64,000 nucleotides of DNA. It comes from Zonotrichia leucophrys gambelii. Taxonomy: Eukaryota; Chordata; Aves; Passeriformes; Passerellidae. Below the pieces are notes generated by a model. The model was not told the DNA's origin. It saw only the letters and a list, made by a program, of their open reading frames with translations, and did no database searches. Both the position numbers and the translations under genes were made by a program. Of the stretch, positions 1-9,916 are shown piece by piece. Positions within the stretch are counted from its first letter, which is position 1. Each line of letters begins with the position of its first letter. The stretch lies in assembly GCF_028769735.1 (NCBI RefSeq), contig NW_026992297.1, forward strand, positions 62,001 through 126,000, read 5' to 3'.

Positions 1-5
1 TACCC

Positions 6-278
6 TTGGCTCCGCCCCTCTACTCCTCCCAGGGGGCGTCTGCTGACGTGATGTCACCAGGCGTCCCCGCCCCCTGCCAGCCCCTTGACCCCGCCCCTTG
101 TTCCCACGGTTTCCCCGCCCCTTGCCGGCTCCCTGTCCCCGCCCCCTCCCCGGGTTCCCACGGTGGGGACACACCCACTGCCTGTCCCCAAACCTGTAGC
201 TGTGATCCCAATGCTTCTGATTCAAGGGATACAGAGCAGGGGATAGCAAACCCAATGCATAGTCCCATGTTGTCATAA
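6..278 (+). pseudogene. gag: 5' part of K0 gag, GC-rich and proline-rich
   Basis: This stretch is in the same reading frame as the capsid/nucleocapsid ORF that follows at 279, separated from it only by a TAA at 276-278. It is built from degenerate repeats of a CCCCGCCCCTTG-like unit and encodes a Pro/Ala/Cys-rich linker. I read it as the Gag segment before the capsid, cut at its 5' end by the window edge. An in-frame stop makes this copy defective unless the true start lies downstream. Confidence 0.5.
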
Positions 279-1250
279 GCTCCTATTACGTTTCAGCCTG
301 CAGCTCAGGGAGGAGCAGCCCCAACTGCTAATTGGAGCTCCTTTGGACGACAATTGATTGAAGAGATCTGTAAATCTCATAAGGAATATGGTCCACACAG
401 TCCATATTTCCGTGGCCTTTTAAATTCTGAATTAAGTAGGACTGTTGTGATTCCACATGATTTAAAACAGCTTTTTTCATGTCTCATGACATCCACAGAA
501 TTCAAATTATGGGAATCAGCATTGAAACAACTGCTAAAAGATGCTCTCCCAGGCTTACAGGCTGATCCAAACACAGCGAAAGACAACAGTGGTAACCCTA
601 TCACCATTGAGCACCTCTGTGGTGAGGGTCAATGGTCTTCTCCCTCAGTCCAAGCTACTGCAATTCCTGCAGAAACACTCGAGAAGGTAAAAGAAGCAGC
701 TGAAAAAGCATTCTTTTCCCTCCAACCTGAGGGGCCTTTTGAGCCCTATAGTAAAATTAAACAGCTACCATCAGAGCCTTTTTTGAAATTTGTAGAAAAG
801 TTAACTAGAGCCATTGAAATACAGGTTAAAAAGGAAAATGCTAGGGAAGCAATTTTAGAAGAAATGGCATTTACAAATGCAAATGCACAGTGTCGAGCGG
901 CAATCCTGAGCCTTCCTATAGAACCTCCCCCTACATTAAAAGATATGCTTCTAGTCTGTAACAGGAAAATGCCTCTGATGACTGTGGCTGAAGACACCAG
1001 ACCAAAGCTGCTGCCAAGACCACCCCAGCGTGTCGCTGTTGCCAGCCCTTCATCCTTTCCCTCAGCACAGCAGTACCCTGGGCAGCAGTGGAGACCAGCA
1101 ATGGTTGAGCCCACTAAACCATGCCTGCTTTGTAATAAGCTAGGACACTGGAGTAACCAGTGCCCCCTGAAAAAGGAATTTGATGAATTTAAAAATAGCA
1201 GGGGAGGAGAACTGCAAGCCCTCCCTGGGGGTCAACAACAAAAAAACTGA
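279..1250 (+). CDS. gag: Betaretro-like Gag capsid-nucleocapsid (element K0)
   Basis: Gag forms the retroviral core. The first ~90 codons match, by eye, the capsid N-domain of element K2 (63150-63420, minus): both have a Trp-Ser/Ile-Ser-Phe opening, an EEICK/KEICK motif, a PHDL motif and an LWE/LWELA motif. A major-homology-like segment (SEPFLKFVEKL, about 770-810) follows. A single CX2CX4HX4C zinc knuckle lies at about 1117-1160. There is no obvious ATG, as the ORF continues from the upstream Pro-rich part, so it is annotated from the codon after the stop at 276-278. It ends in TGA directly after a frameshift heptamer, with pro in the -1 frame. About 323 codons are open, so this is a well-preserved copy. 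Confidence 0.85.
   Translation, partial: APITFQPAAQGGAAPTANWSSFGRQLIEEICKSHKEYGPHSPYFRGLLNSELSRTVVIPHDLKQLFSCLMTSTEFKLWESALKQLLKDALPGLQADPNTAKDNSGNPITIEHLCGEGQWSSPSVQATAIPAETLEKVKEAAEKAFFSLQPEGPFEPYSKIKQLPSEPFLKFVEKLTRAIEIQVKKENAREAILEEMAFTNANAQCRAAILSLPIEPPPTLKDMLLVCNRKMPLMTVAEDTRPKLLPRPPQRVAVASPSSFPSAQQYPGQQWRPAMVEPTKPCLLCNKLGHWSNQCPLKKEFDEFKNSRGGELQALPGGQQQKN
1241..1247 (+). promoter_or_regulatory. -1 ribosomal frameshift site gag-pro (A AAA AAC)
   Basis: The heptamer AAAAAAC is phased A_AAA_AAC in the gag frame and is followed at once by the gag TGA (1248-1250). A -1 slip at this point enters a frame that stays open from 1247 to 2092. The same phased heptamer occurs in K1 (47302-47308) and K2 (62508-62514, minus). 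Betaretroviruses use A_AAA_AAC for gag-pro slippage. Confidence 0.8.
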
Positions 1251-2092
1251 AAGTAAAGCGCCAGCCTGCCAGGCGTGCAGACATAAAAAGAGCAGGCCAA
1301 GAGAATAAGGGTAGCAAAACAAATCAAGCGCGCGATAATATTAACATTTGTGTAAGTGAAGCAGGTGCTTCAAAGACCAAGTTTGCTAGTCCACTGTTGA
1401 AAGTGAAACAAAATAACCTTTGTTATGATTTAAGTGATTCTGCATTAACCGCATCTTCTGTCAATGAGCCTTACAGGTTGCAGCTGACAGAGTCACTCCA
1501 CCTGAAGGACACTGACTGGCATTTTGTCTCTGTAAATCCTGAACAGAAAGGTACTTGGAACCAAATTCGTTGTAAGTACATCGTCATTGGGGACAAAAAC
1601 ACACCACAAGAAAGAGGCAGGTTCTCTCTGCCCCTGTGTCTACTACAAATTCCAATTCTTCTTCTTGGGGACCCACTTTTAAAGTTATCGCAGGCTCCAG
1701 ATGGTATTTGTCCCCCCCAAAAAATAGAGTTTATTACCTCCCTATTCCTCCTCTGTGCCCATCTCTTTAAAGATTTTCAGTTCTTCCGCTTACTTAGGAC
1801 CATTTTCCTATTTCTCTTAAGTTTGTTTATCTCTTTAGTTGGAGCTTCTTCTTTTCCCTCTAAAGGCTGTCCCTTAAAAACCTATTTTTGCATTTCAACT
1901 TTGATATGCTGTCTCATTTATTCCCTTGATTATGTAATTACGATAATTATTCATGTGTTTCCTCCACTCATTATTTTGACCCCACTCAGGAGGTATAGTT
2001 GGCATTTTGTCTTCTCTGAGGGTCCCTGCAGATCATCTTTGTTTCCCCAAGCTTTTATTCCAGCTGCTCTGATTAATTGCCTTTCTTCCTGA
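1247..2092 (+). CDS. pro: Pro frame, dUTPase-like N-part, 3' half replaced (K0)
   Basis: This is the -1 frame relative to gag. The part up to about 1640 aligns by eye with the dUTPase-like region ahead of the K1 protease (47437-47720): both have a 'tryptophan ... V ... I-R/T-x-K/R-Y/E-x-V-I-G-D' pattern and the same spacing. After about 1650 the similarity ends. The remaining ~150 codons are hydrophobic, Leu/Ile/Phe-rich and carry no DTG protease motif, so the frame is open by chance or the element recombined there. There is no RT downstream. K0 is therefore a gag-pro fragment joined to unrelated DNA. Confidence 0.6.
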   Translation: MKVKRQPARRADIKRAGQENKGSKTNQARDNINICVSEAGASKTKFASPLLKVKQNNLCYDLSDSALTASSVNEPYRLQLTESLHLKDTDWHFVSVNPEQKGTWNQIRCKYIVIGDKNTPQERGRFSLPLCLLQIPILLLGDPLLKLSQAPDGICPPQKIEFITSLFLLCAHLFKDFQFFRLLRTIFLFLLSLFISLVGASSFPSKGCPLKTYFCISTLICCLIYSLDYVITIIIHVFPPLIILTPLRRYSWHFVFSEGPCRSSLFPQAFIPAALINCLSS

Positions 2093-3139
2093 GAAAAATA
2101 TTATTTTCATTACAGACCGCATCTCTTTTCAAGTATAAATGTTTGGACCTAAAAATTGGTGTAATTGTTCAGCTATGCCCATGGAATCCTCCAAATATCC
2201 TTTTGTTTATTTCTTAAAGTTTCAGACCTCAGACGAAGTCTAAGGAGCATTTACAAACCGCAGTCTGCTCCCTCCTATGGGAACCTCTCTTAATGGAAAT
2301 AGACCAATCCCTTTATCCCATTCTTTTTGGATTTTTATCTTCTATAGCCTTTCTGCTGTACTTTTAGGAAGAATCAGGAGAGGGCTTTCTTTTAACTGAA
2401 CTTTTAGTGTTTCGATAAGGTGATTCCTTTAGAGAGTTCCCCTGACCAGCCGGAGCTGAGGTTACCAAGGGAACGGAGCTCGGGGCAGGACGGGTGGGAC
2501 TCGGCATGGCTCTGAGACTCGGTCCTCCAAAGGCAGGGTCTGCGGTCAGGATCGCCCGAGGGGGGTGTTCCGGTGCAGACGGAGTTGAAGCGTGGATAGC
2601 CCCCACATGGCTACAGGCAGCTGATACGGCAGAGACAAAGCAGGCGACTGACCCTGGCTGCTGCGGCGGTAGCCGACCAGAGTCAGGGCAGCCGGGGATG
2701 GGACAGACGGGGCAGACGGGACCCCCCTCGGTGCGGTCAGCACGGTTACCACGTTTCCACATGGCAGGACTGACCCCCACCCGCGCCGGCATGGCCGGCG
2801 GAGCGGCTGCGGGCCAGGTGGCCGGGACCAGAGCAGACGGACTGTGCTGGAGGCAGCACAGGGGCTGGGGGGTGCAGCCACGAAGTGGTGGGAGAACAAA
2901 CGGGAATGGATGAGGTAATATTTTGTTCCCAGCCTATTTCTTTCACCGTTTTTCGTTTTTCTTTTATTGCTTTTTAAAGATGTTATTTTCTTACAATTCC
3001 CCCCCCCCCCCCCCCGCCTTCCCAGCATGTGGTATACTATTTTTTCTTCTGGATTAAATGTTTTTTTACAAATAAAACCAGAGCTTAACAAATCTAAACT
3101 TCTGCTTGGATACTTTGAAATGGTTTGTTATAGGTTAGT
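2093..3139. other. No gene recognised; GC-rich island and poly-C
   Basis: About 2440-2915 is GC- and CpG-rich, open in several frames, and resembles nothing I recognise (possibly an ERV leader or gag start). A 17-base poly-C run occupies 2999-3015. The flanks are AT-rich. Confidence 0.5.
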
Positions 3140-4380
3140 TGCGGTGGGGAATGAATCACTGACTAATAACTATAAATAAAATGAAATTTATTAATTGACA
3201 GAGCAAGCGATAATAGGCAAAGTCAGTGCTCCGGGGGCGCTGGGCAACAGGAGAGTCTCTGCTCTAACGCTGCCGCACTCTTCTGGTTTTTTGTGGAGTT
3301 CTTATACAGTCTTGTTTCCGGGTTAATGTGTAGTACTCTGCATATTCTTCTTTTGTGTCTAGTGTTATGAACAAAAATTCGGTTAATATTTTTTTGTGAG
3401 AAAGAGTTACAGGGATGCAGCCAGATCTCTGTCCCTGCCAGGGTTCTGCGTGCTTTGTTATTGTAATCACGGGTCATTGTAGCTTATCTCCTCTTTTGTA
3501 TTAGTAAAAGCCCGGGCTGGGGTGCGGTGATGGCCCTTCCCCGAGGCTATGCTCTCTTCCCAGCATAGGGAAGACACCTGAGAGGGTGGGGGGTTATGCA
3601 AAGTGACTCCAAGACCAGCATGCTTTTGGGACCCCGACTCCAAAATGCAACGAGAAAACCCTAAAAACAACGAGCCACCCAAGAGTTGAGAGACTAAAGT
3701 GATGTCCAGAGGTGAGGAGCCAAGTGCTGAGCCTGCAGAGATGCGGAGTCCCTCTCGCCCTGACCATGGGAGTCATCCCCGTCGGTGAGACTGGGCCGAC
3801 GAGGCTGAGAGGACAAGATCTGACGGGGGACACCACGCCCTAAAGGCTCCCAGGAGGACCGGATACCCTGAACTCTGCCCCTAGTGGACAGAGCTGTGCA
3901 TATCCTCCTCCTCTGAGTCGCCCTGGGAGACACGACGGGGACTGCAGCCCTGCCGAGCTGCCCAATCCTGAGGTGATCACTTTTAATAAAGGCATTAAAA
4001 AGGAGAAGTCGTCTCCTGGCCCTGTTTATTTCATCTAGGTGGTCATAGTCTCCCTTCCGGAGGTCTGAAGATGAAGATTGGTATTTTCCTTTGTCTGATT
4101 CTTGGAATTTTTGGGCTCAATCTGCTGAGTTCTTGGAATCTTAGGTTTACTGAGCGGATAAGCTGATACTGTGCTATCAATCATAGTAAACTCCCCATCC
4201 ATATTAACAGTTTACTAAACAGATAAACAAATGTTTGTGAAACCGATTGTCATTGGTTTCACCTTCCTATCCTTTTAAGTCTGGAAATTTACTAGGCAAA
4301 CAAATGGATGTGGTGCAACAGTCTTACTGGAATAGCTTTGTCAGTTTTGATGAACAAACTTAAAGTTTTAACCCATTACA
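3140..4380 (-). mobile_element. 3' LTR of gammaretro-like element 1 (interrupted)
   Basis: On the minus strand the LTR starts TGTAATGGG at 4380, directly after a purine tract (4381-4395), and ends CCGCA at 3140. A minus-strand AATAAA lies at about 3187-3192. A solo LTR (3363-4033) sits inside with its own 5-bp duplication; without it the LTR is about 565 bp. The purine tract next to the TG end identifies it as the 3' LTR of the decayed env/integrase region at higher coordinates. Confidence 0.7.
3363..4033 (+). mobile_element. Solo LTR, 671 bp, TSD TCTAG
   Basis: It begins TGTTATGAAC, ends TTTATTTCA and is flanked by a perfect TCTAG duplication (3358-3362 and 4034-4038). AATAAA is at 3985-3990 with a short R-U5. 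It is the same family as 33752-34431, which it matches along its whole length. A 5-bp TSD fits a gammaretro- or ERVL-type integrase. Confidence 0.92.
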
Positions 4381-4395
4381 ATTCCCCCCTTTTTC
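4381..4395 (-). other. Polypurine tract of gammaretro-like element 1
   Basis: On the minus strand this is a run of A then G bordering the LTR's TG end, the usual primer for plus-strand DNA synthesis. Confidence 0.65.
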
Positions 4396-5800
4396 TTTTT
4401 AACCATTTTGTTCATCAAATCGTTTCAGTTCTTGTTTTGCTAGCTCTTTAACAGCATCAGATGTGCAGCTTCTAAGCATCTTTTTACTATGGCAATTAAT
4501 CCATAAAATGTATGGCCCAAAAATGAGCCCGAGTATTGTATCTACTGCTCTTTCTTCTTCTGGGAGTCAAGGTTCTTCTATCATTCGACTGTCTCTGTTC
4601 TAAATACAATTAAAACGCAAGGCAAAATAAACAAAAGCAGTAAAAATCACATCTAATATTCTTATAACATATGTTACAAAAGTACAGGCTAGCCCATCAA
4701 GCATGTCCAAAAAGGGCTAATAACTTTTCTTAAACTCAGGCAAAACGATGATTGTTTAGTTTGATTAGCAAACATTACCCATATGTTTTCTTTTTGGCTG
4801 GTTAAAGCGTGTATTTCTTTTATACCAGCTGTTACGATAAAAATAAGTTTTATTTTTCTTTTCTCTTTTTCTTTTCTTCCTTTTTTACACATCTAAAGCC
4901 AAAGCTGTATCTAGCCCCGTCTGCCTCTTCAGGTCTCTTTGCTAGCTATCCAATATGTGCCTGTGCTGGCATGTGTTGCATCATAGGTGCCAGATTAAAA
5001 ATTGTTCCACTCAAAAGGTTTTGCACCCTTCACAATATAGTGCTACTCAAGCGACACAATACGGGCTATAAAACTCAAGGCAGTTTTTTCCCTGCTCGTC
5101 TCCTTATGTAAAAAGGTGATAATGGTTCAACAGTGTCAATCAATTCTTTAGCCGTCTGGCGGCCTGTCATGGCTTTGTGGACCACTTTCGAGTGTCCTTT
5201 TAGTTGTATCAGTAGTGGTCGCAGGATCAGGGGCAGCTTCTCTTCTTAGTCGCTTTTTTGTCTTTGTCTGTCAGATTGTCCACCCACCATTGCATTGAAA
5301 GCAGGCTTGGTCCACTTCGCAGGTAGTTATACAGCTCCTGTAGGAGTAGAGACACAGTGGTATCTCCTTCCCCAATATAAAACTCTGGCAGAACTTATCT
5401 ACTCAGGTTACAACATTTAGAAGAGAAAAACCAGAACCTGCCAGGTCAGACGGTAGATATTGCCTCTGAATTGAAATATTTGCCAATTCATTCCCCAACT
5501 TAGTGACTGTTCCCCTTTTCTTTTTAGGAGTTCATGCTCTGCCTGTTCCATAATCTTTCTCTTTGTTAGGTTAGAATCGATTCTTCTACAGGTACTTACC
5601 ACTGCCTTTGCTCGTCAACTCGGTTGCCTCGAGCTACGAGAGAGGTATAGTCTTCTCGGCAGCAGAGGTATTTCTTCCGGAGGGGCTAACCTGTCACTGT
5701 TATGCTGTTTCAGAGAGAAAGAGCTCATTATCAAAGGGTACAAGGGATCGGATTACAGGGGCACTGTCTATGATTTTGCCAAGAACTTGACTCCCCCCTT
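4396..5800 (-). pseudogene. env: Decayed env region of gammaretro-like element 1
   Basis: No long frame survives. The clearest piece is 4689-4892 (67 codons, minus), with a Lys-rich stretch, a hydrophobic segment and then an Asn-Gln-Thr glycosylation-type site followed by a Phe-Cys-Leu-Ser-Leu motif and a Thr-Cys-Leu near its end, as in the N-part of retroviral surface glycoproteins. It lies between the integrase remnant and the 3' LTR, where env belongs. Function is certainly lost. Confidence 0.45.
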
Positions 5801-6483
5801 TTTCTTTTGTGGCTGATTCTACCGTCTATCTTGACAAATTTTACATTTACACCCTCTGCTGTGGGGTTAATGAAGTCTTTTTCTATGATGTAATTAATAT
5901 CCAATCACCCGGTTTAAATGTGATAGTCCGTTTTTCAGGTTTCTTCGCAAGTCTTTTGATTCTGCTGGCATGAAATTCACCTTCTTTCTGTGGTGGTCTT
6001 TGGGCTATCATGCTCTTTTCTGCAATTCTTCCCTGTATCACATTAGGGTGGTCAAGTATGTGTTAATCTGCTTGTCCCTGAGGCTGGAGTGGTCTTGGGG
6101 TGTATCCCGTACAGCATTTCGAAGGGGGAAACCCCCACATCAGCCCTAGGCTGAGTTCTAATATTTAATAGTGCCAAAGGTAAACACTTGATTCATAACG
6201 ACTTTGCTTCTATCATCAATTTGGTGAGTTGTTTCTTTATTTCCCCATTCATCCTCTCAACTTTTCCTGTGCCACAGAGTGTGATGGTCTAATTGTCTCC
6301 CATTATTTTCATTACTTCTTGAATAACTTCAGACACAAAATGTGGTCTTCTACCAGAGTCGATTACTTCTGTGACCTTATATTTTGGTATAATATTTTTA
6401 AACAAAATTTTAACTCTACAAACTAGGTCTAGCAGGTATCGATGTCTCTCTACTTTAGCTAGTTTAGTAAAATCAATCAAAAT
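5801..6483 (-). pseudogene. pol: Decayed gammaretro-like integrase (element 1)
   Basis: Read on the minus strand, 6289-6480 keeps an integrase-core outline: an Ile-Asp-Phe-Thr motif (first catalytic Asp), a Tyr-Leu-Leu strand, then an Ile-Asp-Ser-Gly-Arg-Arg motif where the second catalytic Asp would be, already altered. Lower coordinates, in broken frames, keep the downstream region with a Pro-Phe-Glu-Met-Leu-Tyr-Gly type motif near 6100. Frameshifts and stops interrupt it throughout. The RT expected upstream is missing; AT-rich repeats lie there instead. Confidence 0.6.
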
Positions 6484-7619
6484 GTGTGAAAATAGCTGGT
6501 AAGCTAGAGGTCTGCCCTCCCCCCCCCCCCAAGGGACGTTCTCGTATATGGGCTTTGTTCTCTTTCAAGCAGGTTACAGATCTTCTGATTACCTATTTTG
6601 TTATGTTATATACTCCTATTATTCTTAAAATTTATTTCTTACCTATTTTCTTAAAGGCTTCTCTAGTTATAGATCGATTTCTGTCAATTTTCCTTTAACA
6701 CCTTTTATAAATTTTTAGTCAGAAATCTTTTCTTGGTGGTGATGGACTTGCTACTGTTCTCAGCAAACTTTAAAGGCATACAAAAGGATTATTCACTCTT
6801 TGCATACTACTTAACAAAATAAGAATAAGGCACAAAAACATTTTGGCATGCTCAAAAATAATTATGAGTGATTTTTTACAATAAACTAAAAGAATAACAT
6901 ACGCACAAATTTCATCAGTATTAACTGCTCACTAAGCTTGTTCTCTATTCTCAAACGATTGGTATATGTTTTGAACAGGGCTAGGCTCTAATGGAAATTT
7001 CTCTGATGTTCATGTTAACATTTTACACACAAATTATAAAATAAGCGTTTAGCATAAATTTATCTAACGTCACTTAAACTTAATAACACTTAAAACACTA
7101 AAAACATTTGAGCTTAACAGAACTTAACATCACTAAAACTTTACTTAAACTTAACAGAAATTAAATTCAACAGAATTTTAACTTAGTAGAACTTAGTTTA
7201 GCAGACTTTAACAAAACTTAAACTTAACAGATTTTCAAATTTGCAGAACTTATATGTAAAATCACTTAAATTTAACAGAACTTTAACAAAACTCAACCGA
7301 CTTCAAATGCTACATGACTTAAACTTAAGAACACTCTAACTTAACAGGAATGAAACTTTAAACACTCAGCTTTAACAGTATTTAACTCTTAATGACGCTC
7401 AATAGACAATTTAACTTTCTACTAACAGAGTTATCTGGGCTTCTGATGCACTTTGAGAAACAAAACATATATTAAACACTCACAGGCTTAATTTGGCTAA
7501 ACTACATAAAACATACATTCCTTACTATAAAAACTTTTACTCTAAATTATTTGCTTTTATCACTTCAAATTGTAATCTTAAAAAGCAGATTTATGTACTA
7601 TGGTAGACAAAATGCAAAA
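6484..7619. repeat. AT-rich tract with degenerate tandem repeat (about 7065-7395)
   Basis: After a poly-C run near 6520-6531 the sequence becomes very AT-rich. From about 7065 to 7395 it is a degenerate tandem array of units like ACTTAAACTTAACAGA, roughly 10-20 bp each. A second array of the same motif lies at 54618-54925. No coding potential is seen. Confidence 0.7.
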
Positions 7620-8085
7620 AATCTAAAAGTCTATTTTTATCTTTAGTATTGAGTCTTCTCTGAGAGGCTCTAACACATTTTGGTTCGCAGCATCGTACTG
7701 AGCAATGAAATGTTTGAGTTCTTCAACGCATTGCTCACCTTTTTCATGCAAGTTCTGCCTCAGGGCCAACTGAATGGGCTTCTCTAATGATGGGTCTTTT
7801 TCTACTAACATCTTAACTACTATGCTAAAGGTTTCACAGTCTTGTCTGTAGGCCTGTTCAATTTCCTTTGTTTTAGTTGTAATTGTTTTTAACTGATTTA
7901 GAGGCTGCCTGTCTGTTAGATTTGCCTCTCATTTTTGTTTCGCTGTGGAGGCCAGATTCATTGACTGTACTCTGCAGTTGAGTCAATAATTCTTGATTAA
8001 CTGGAGCATTTGTGACATCGACATTTCTCTGAATATTAGTTGTATTTACTACAGGGAAAGCTTGTATCTCACTCATAGTATTCAC
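7620..8085 (-). other. Two short unrecognised ORFs next to gag
   Basis: Minus-strand frames at 7623-7811 (62 codons, charged, helix-like) and 7873-8085 (70 codons, Asn/Gln/Thr-rich) lie directly downstream of the nucleocapsid remnant. I do not recognise either. They could be remains of gag-pro or chance frames. Confidence 0.3.
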
Positions 8086-8139
8086 GAAGTCATAATTCTG
8101 ATGATCTATTGCCTCCCTTGCAATTGCTTGTCAATTTAC

Positions 8140-8870
8140 TCACAAAACCCTATTTTCAGACCCTCTATCTTTATCTTGCATCTGTTCTTTTCTTTCATCT
8201 TCCTTCTTCTTATGGCATTCTCTCTTAAAATGTCTTTTATTCCCATAGTAAAAACAAACAATCTCTCTTCGTTTAGTCTTCGGAACTCTAGCTCTTTCTC
8301 TTTTCTCTCCTTGCAACATTCGTCCCTTTCCATCATCTCTTCTTGCATACACTTTCTGAGCTTCTCTTAGGAGCTCATCTAAGTAAATATTTTTCTTCTG
8401 TTTCTTATTAATTACTTTGTCGATATTTTGTCTCTTAAGGGGAACTGATATAAACTTAATCTCGGCTTGAGCACCCGCATCGGCATTTCCCTCAAGGGAT
8501 TGAGGTGCAGCTTTTTCGGTTTTACTTCGAGTTAGTGGTCTCCAATCTTCTAGATAACTATCTGGGAAGGGGAGGGGATCTGTCTCCTGACTCTTAGTTT
8601 GAACAGGGGATGCATTTGGTGGGGGAGGAGTATATGATGGTGATATTAAGGGAACTTCCTCCTTCTTCTTATTTTTATAATTTACGCAGTCATCCTTCTC
8701 CCTTAGGGGGTACATTTGCTCATTGTTAATTTCTGAAGGACATAATTTTACACTTAATTTGCTTTTAGTTACTTCTATTCTTATTCTGAATTCAATCATA
8801 AAATCTCGCCCTAAAAGATTACAATTGGCTTCTGGGACCAGCAATAGAGACCCTATTCCCATTTTGGAGG
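8140..8870 (-). pseudogene. gag: Rearranged gammaretro-like gag with protease end (element 1)
   Basis: A minus-strand frame is open through this region and continues upstream into an LTR (8877-9387). In order it encodes a protease C-terminal segment with the Leu-Leu-Gly-Arg-Asp motif (about 8810), a Pro-rich segment with PSYTPPPP (about 8620-8640, late-domain-like), a Thr-Arg-Ser boundary typical of p12/capsid, and a very basic nucleocapsid with a broken knuckle (C-x3-G...H-x4-C, the second Cys replaced by Tyr, about 8215-8255). Nearly all of the capsid between p12 and nucleocapsid is missing. Protease upstream of p12 is the reverse of the normal order, so the locus is rearranged. It cannot make a working Gag. 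Confidence 0.65.
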
Positions 8871-8876
8871 GAAGAA

Positions 8877-9387
8877 TGCCTCGGAGAGAACTGGAAAGAA
8901 CCTGTTTATTTGACTGGCACAGCACCCCCAGCACACAAAATGAACAACACCAGATGACACCGCTCTGAGAAAGATGGCAAAATCGGAAAGTCTCTTTCAG
9001 GGGTGGTTGCTCTGTTCTCAGTCCCTCCGGCGCTGGGCAGCTGCTGCAGCCAAACGGTGCAAACCCTCGGTGTTCCCAGGTCCCAGTTCGGGGCAGGTTC
9101 GAGATGGTCACAGAAACAGGAGAGGAGAAACAGTCCAGGAAGGAATTTGGACTGTTTAGCTAGAACTAGCTAATAAGCAGAGGCCAAAGCAGAGCAGAAG
9201 CAAGAGCAGAAAAGAGAGCAAGCCATGCAGCAAGCTGAAAGCAAGAAGCGAAAACAGCCCTATGTACTGCCCGTCTCTGTGTCCCTGATAAGAGAAACCC
9301 AAACAGAACTTCCACTCTTCAGAGCCGATCTTAAAGGCACAGAACATATGAATGGTGATACAAGCATCATAACGTCACCTCAGGACA
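8877..9387 (-). mobile_element. Truncated LTR, Lys-primer family (copy 1)
   Basis: On the minus strand this begins TGTCCTGAGGTGACG at 9387 and matches the LTRs at 25083-25685 and 59758-60411 as far as the CTCTCCGAGG point (about 8879), where it breaks into the gag/pro remnant. It includes the AAATAAACAGGTTC polyadenylation region. The 3' end is lost. Confidence 0.8.
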
Positions 9388-9916
9388 GAGTAATAATAAT
9401 TTGGACAATTTGAATTAGGACAATATGAGACAATAGAGACAATGAGTTACGGACATCCAGGTACCTTTTTCTGGGCAGCACGAGCCCAAAAAAAGACTCC
9501 CGTTAACAAAGGATTAACCCTTAAAAACAATTACCTGTTTCATATTCATGCACCTCATACGTGATGCATAAATTCCATTCAAATAAAGGATTCCGACTGG
9601 TCATCGCCAACTTCTTCCTCTGAATCCTAACAGCGCCTTCGAGGCGGGAAAAAGTTTGTTTCTTCTGATAAGAGGGCAATAAATTCTTTTTCTCTGAAAG
9701 ATTTAGGCATCCTGTGGCTGCTATCTCGTTGCATGTCCTTTCTTTAAAAAAATTATCTTACATAGCATAGTTTCTATTTTAACATTTCTTATACTCTAAA
9801 ACTATATTTAACACATTTCTTAAGAGAATTAATACAGCATTACTTTCTAACACAACACATATAATATTCATTTTAATATTTGTGAAAAGCCAATCATAAA
9901 ATATGCATTTTTCACA
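9388..9916 (-). mobile_element. Truncated LTR, TGTGAAAA family (copy 1)
   Basis: On the minus strand it starts TGTGAAAAATGC at 9916 and aligns with the complete copy at 11068-11712. It is cut at 9388, exactly where the neighbouring LTR begins, so that LTR probably inserted into it. Confidence 0.75.

Noticed and set aside
2364..3091. Overlapping ORFs of 139-181 codons in the GC-rich island
   Set aside because: Open in several frames on both strands, without motifs; explained by base composition.
5417..5790. 60-codon ORFs on both strands
   Set aside because: Random-length frames in decayed env/pol sequence, with no start context or motif.
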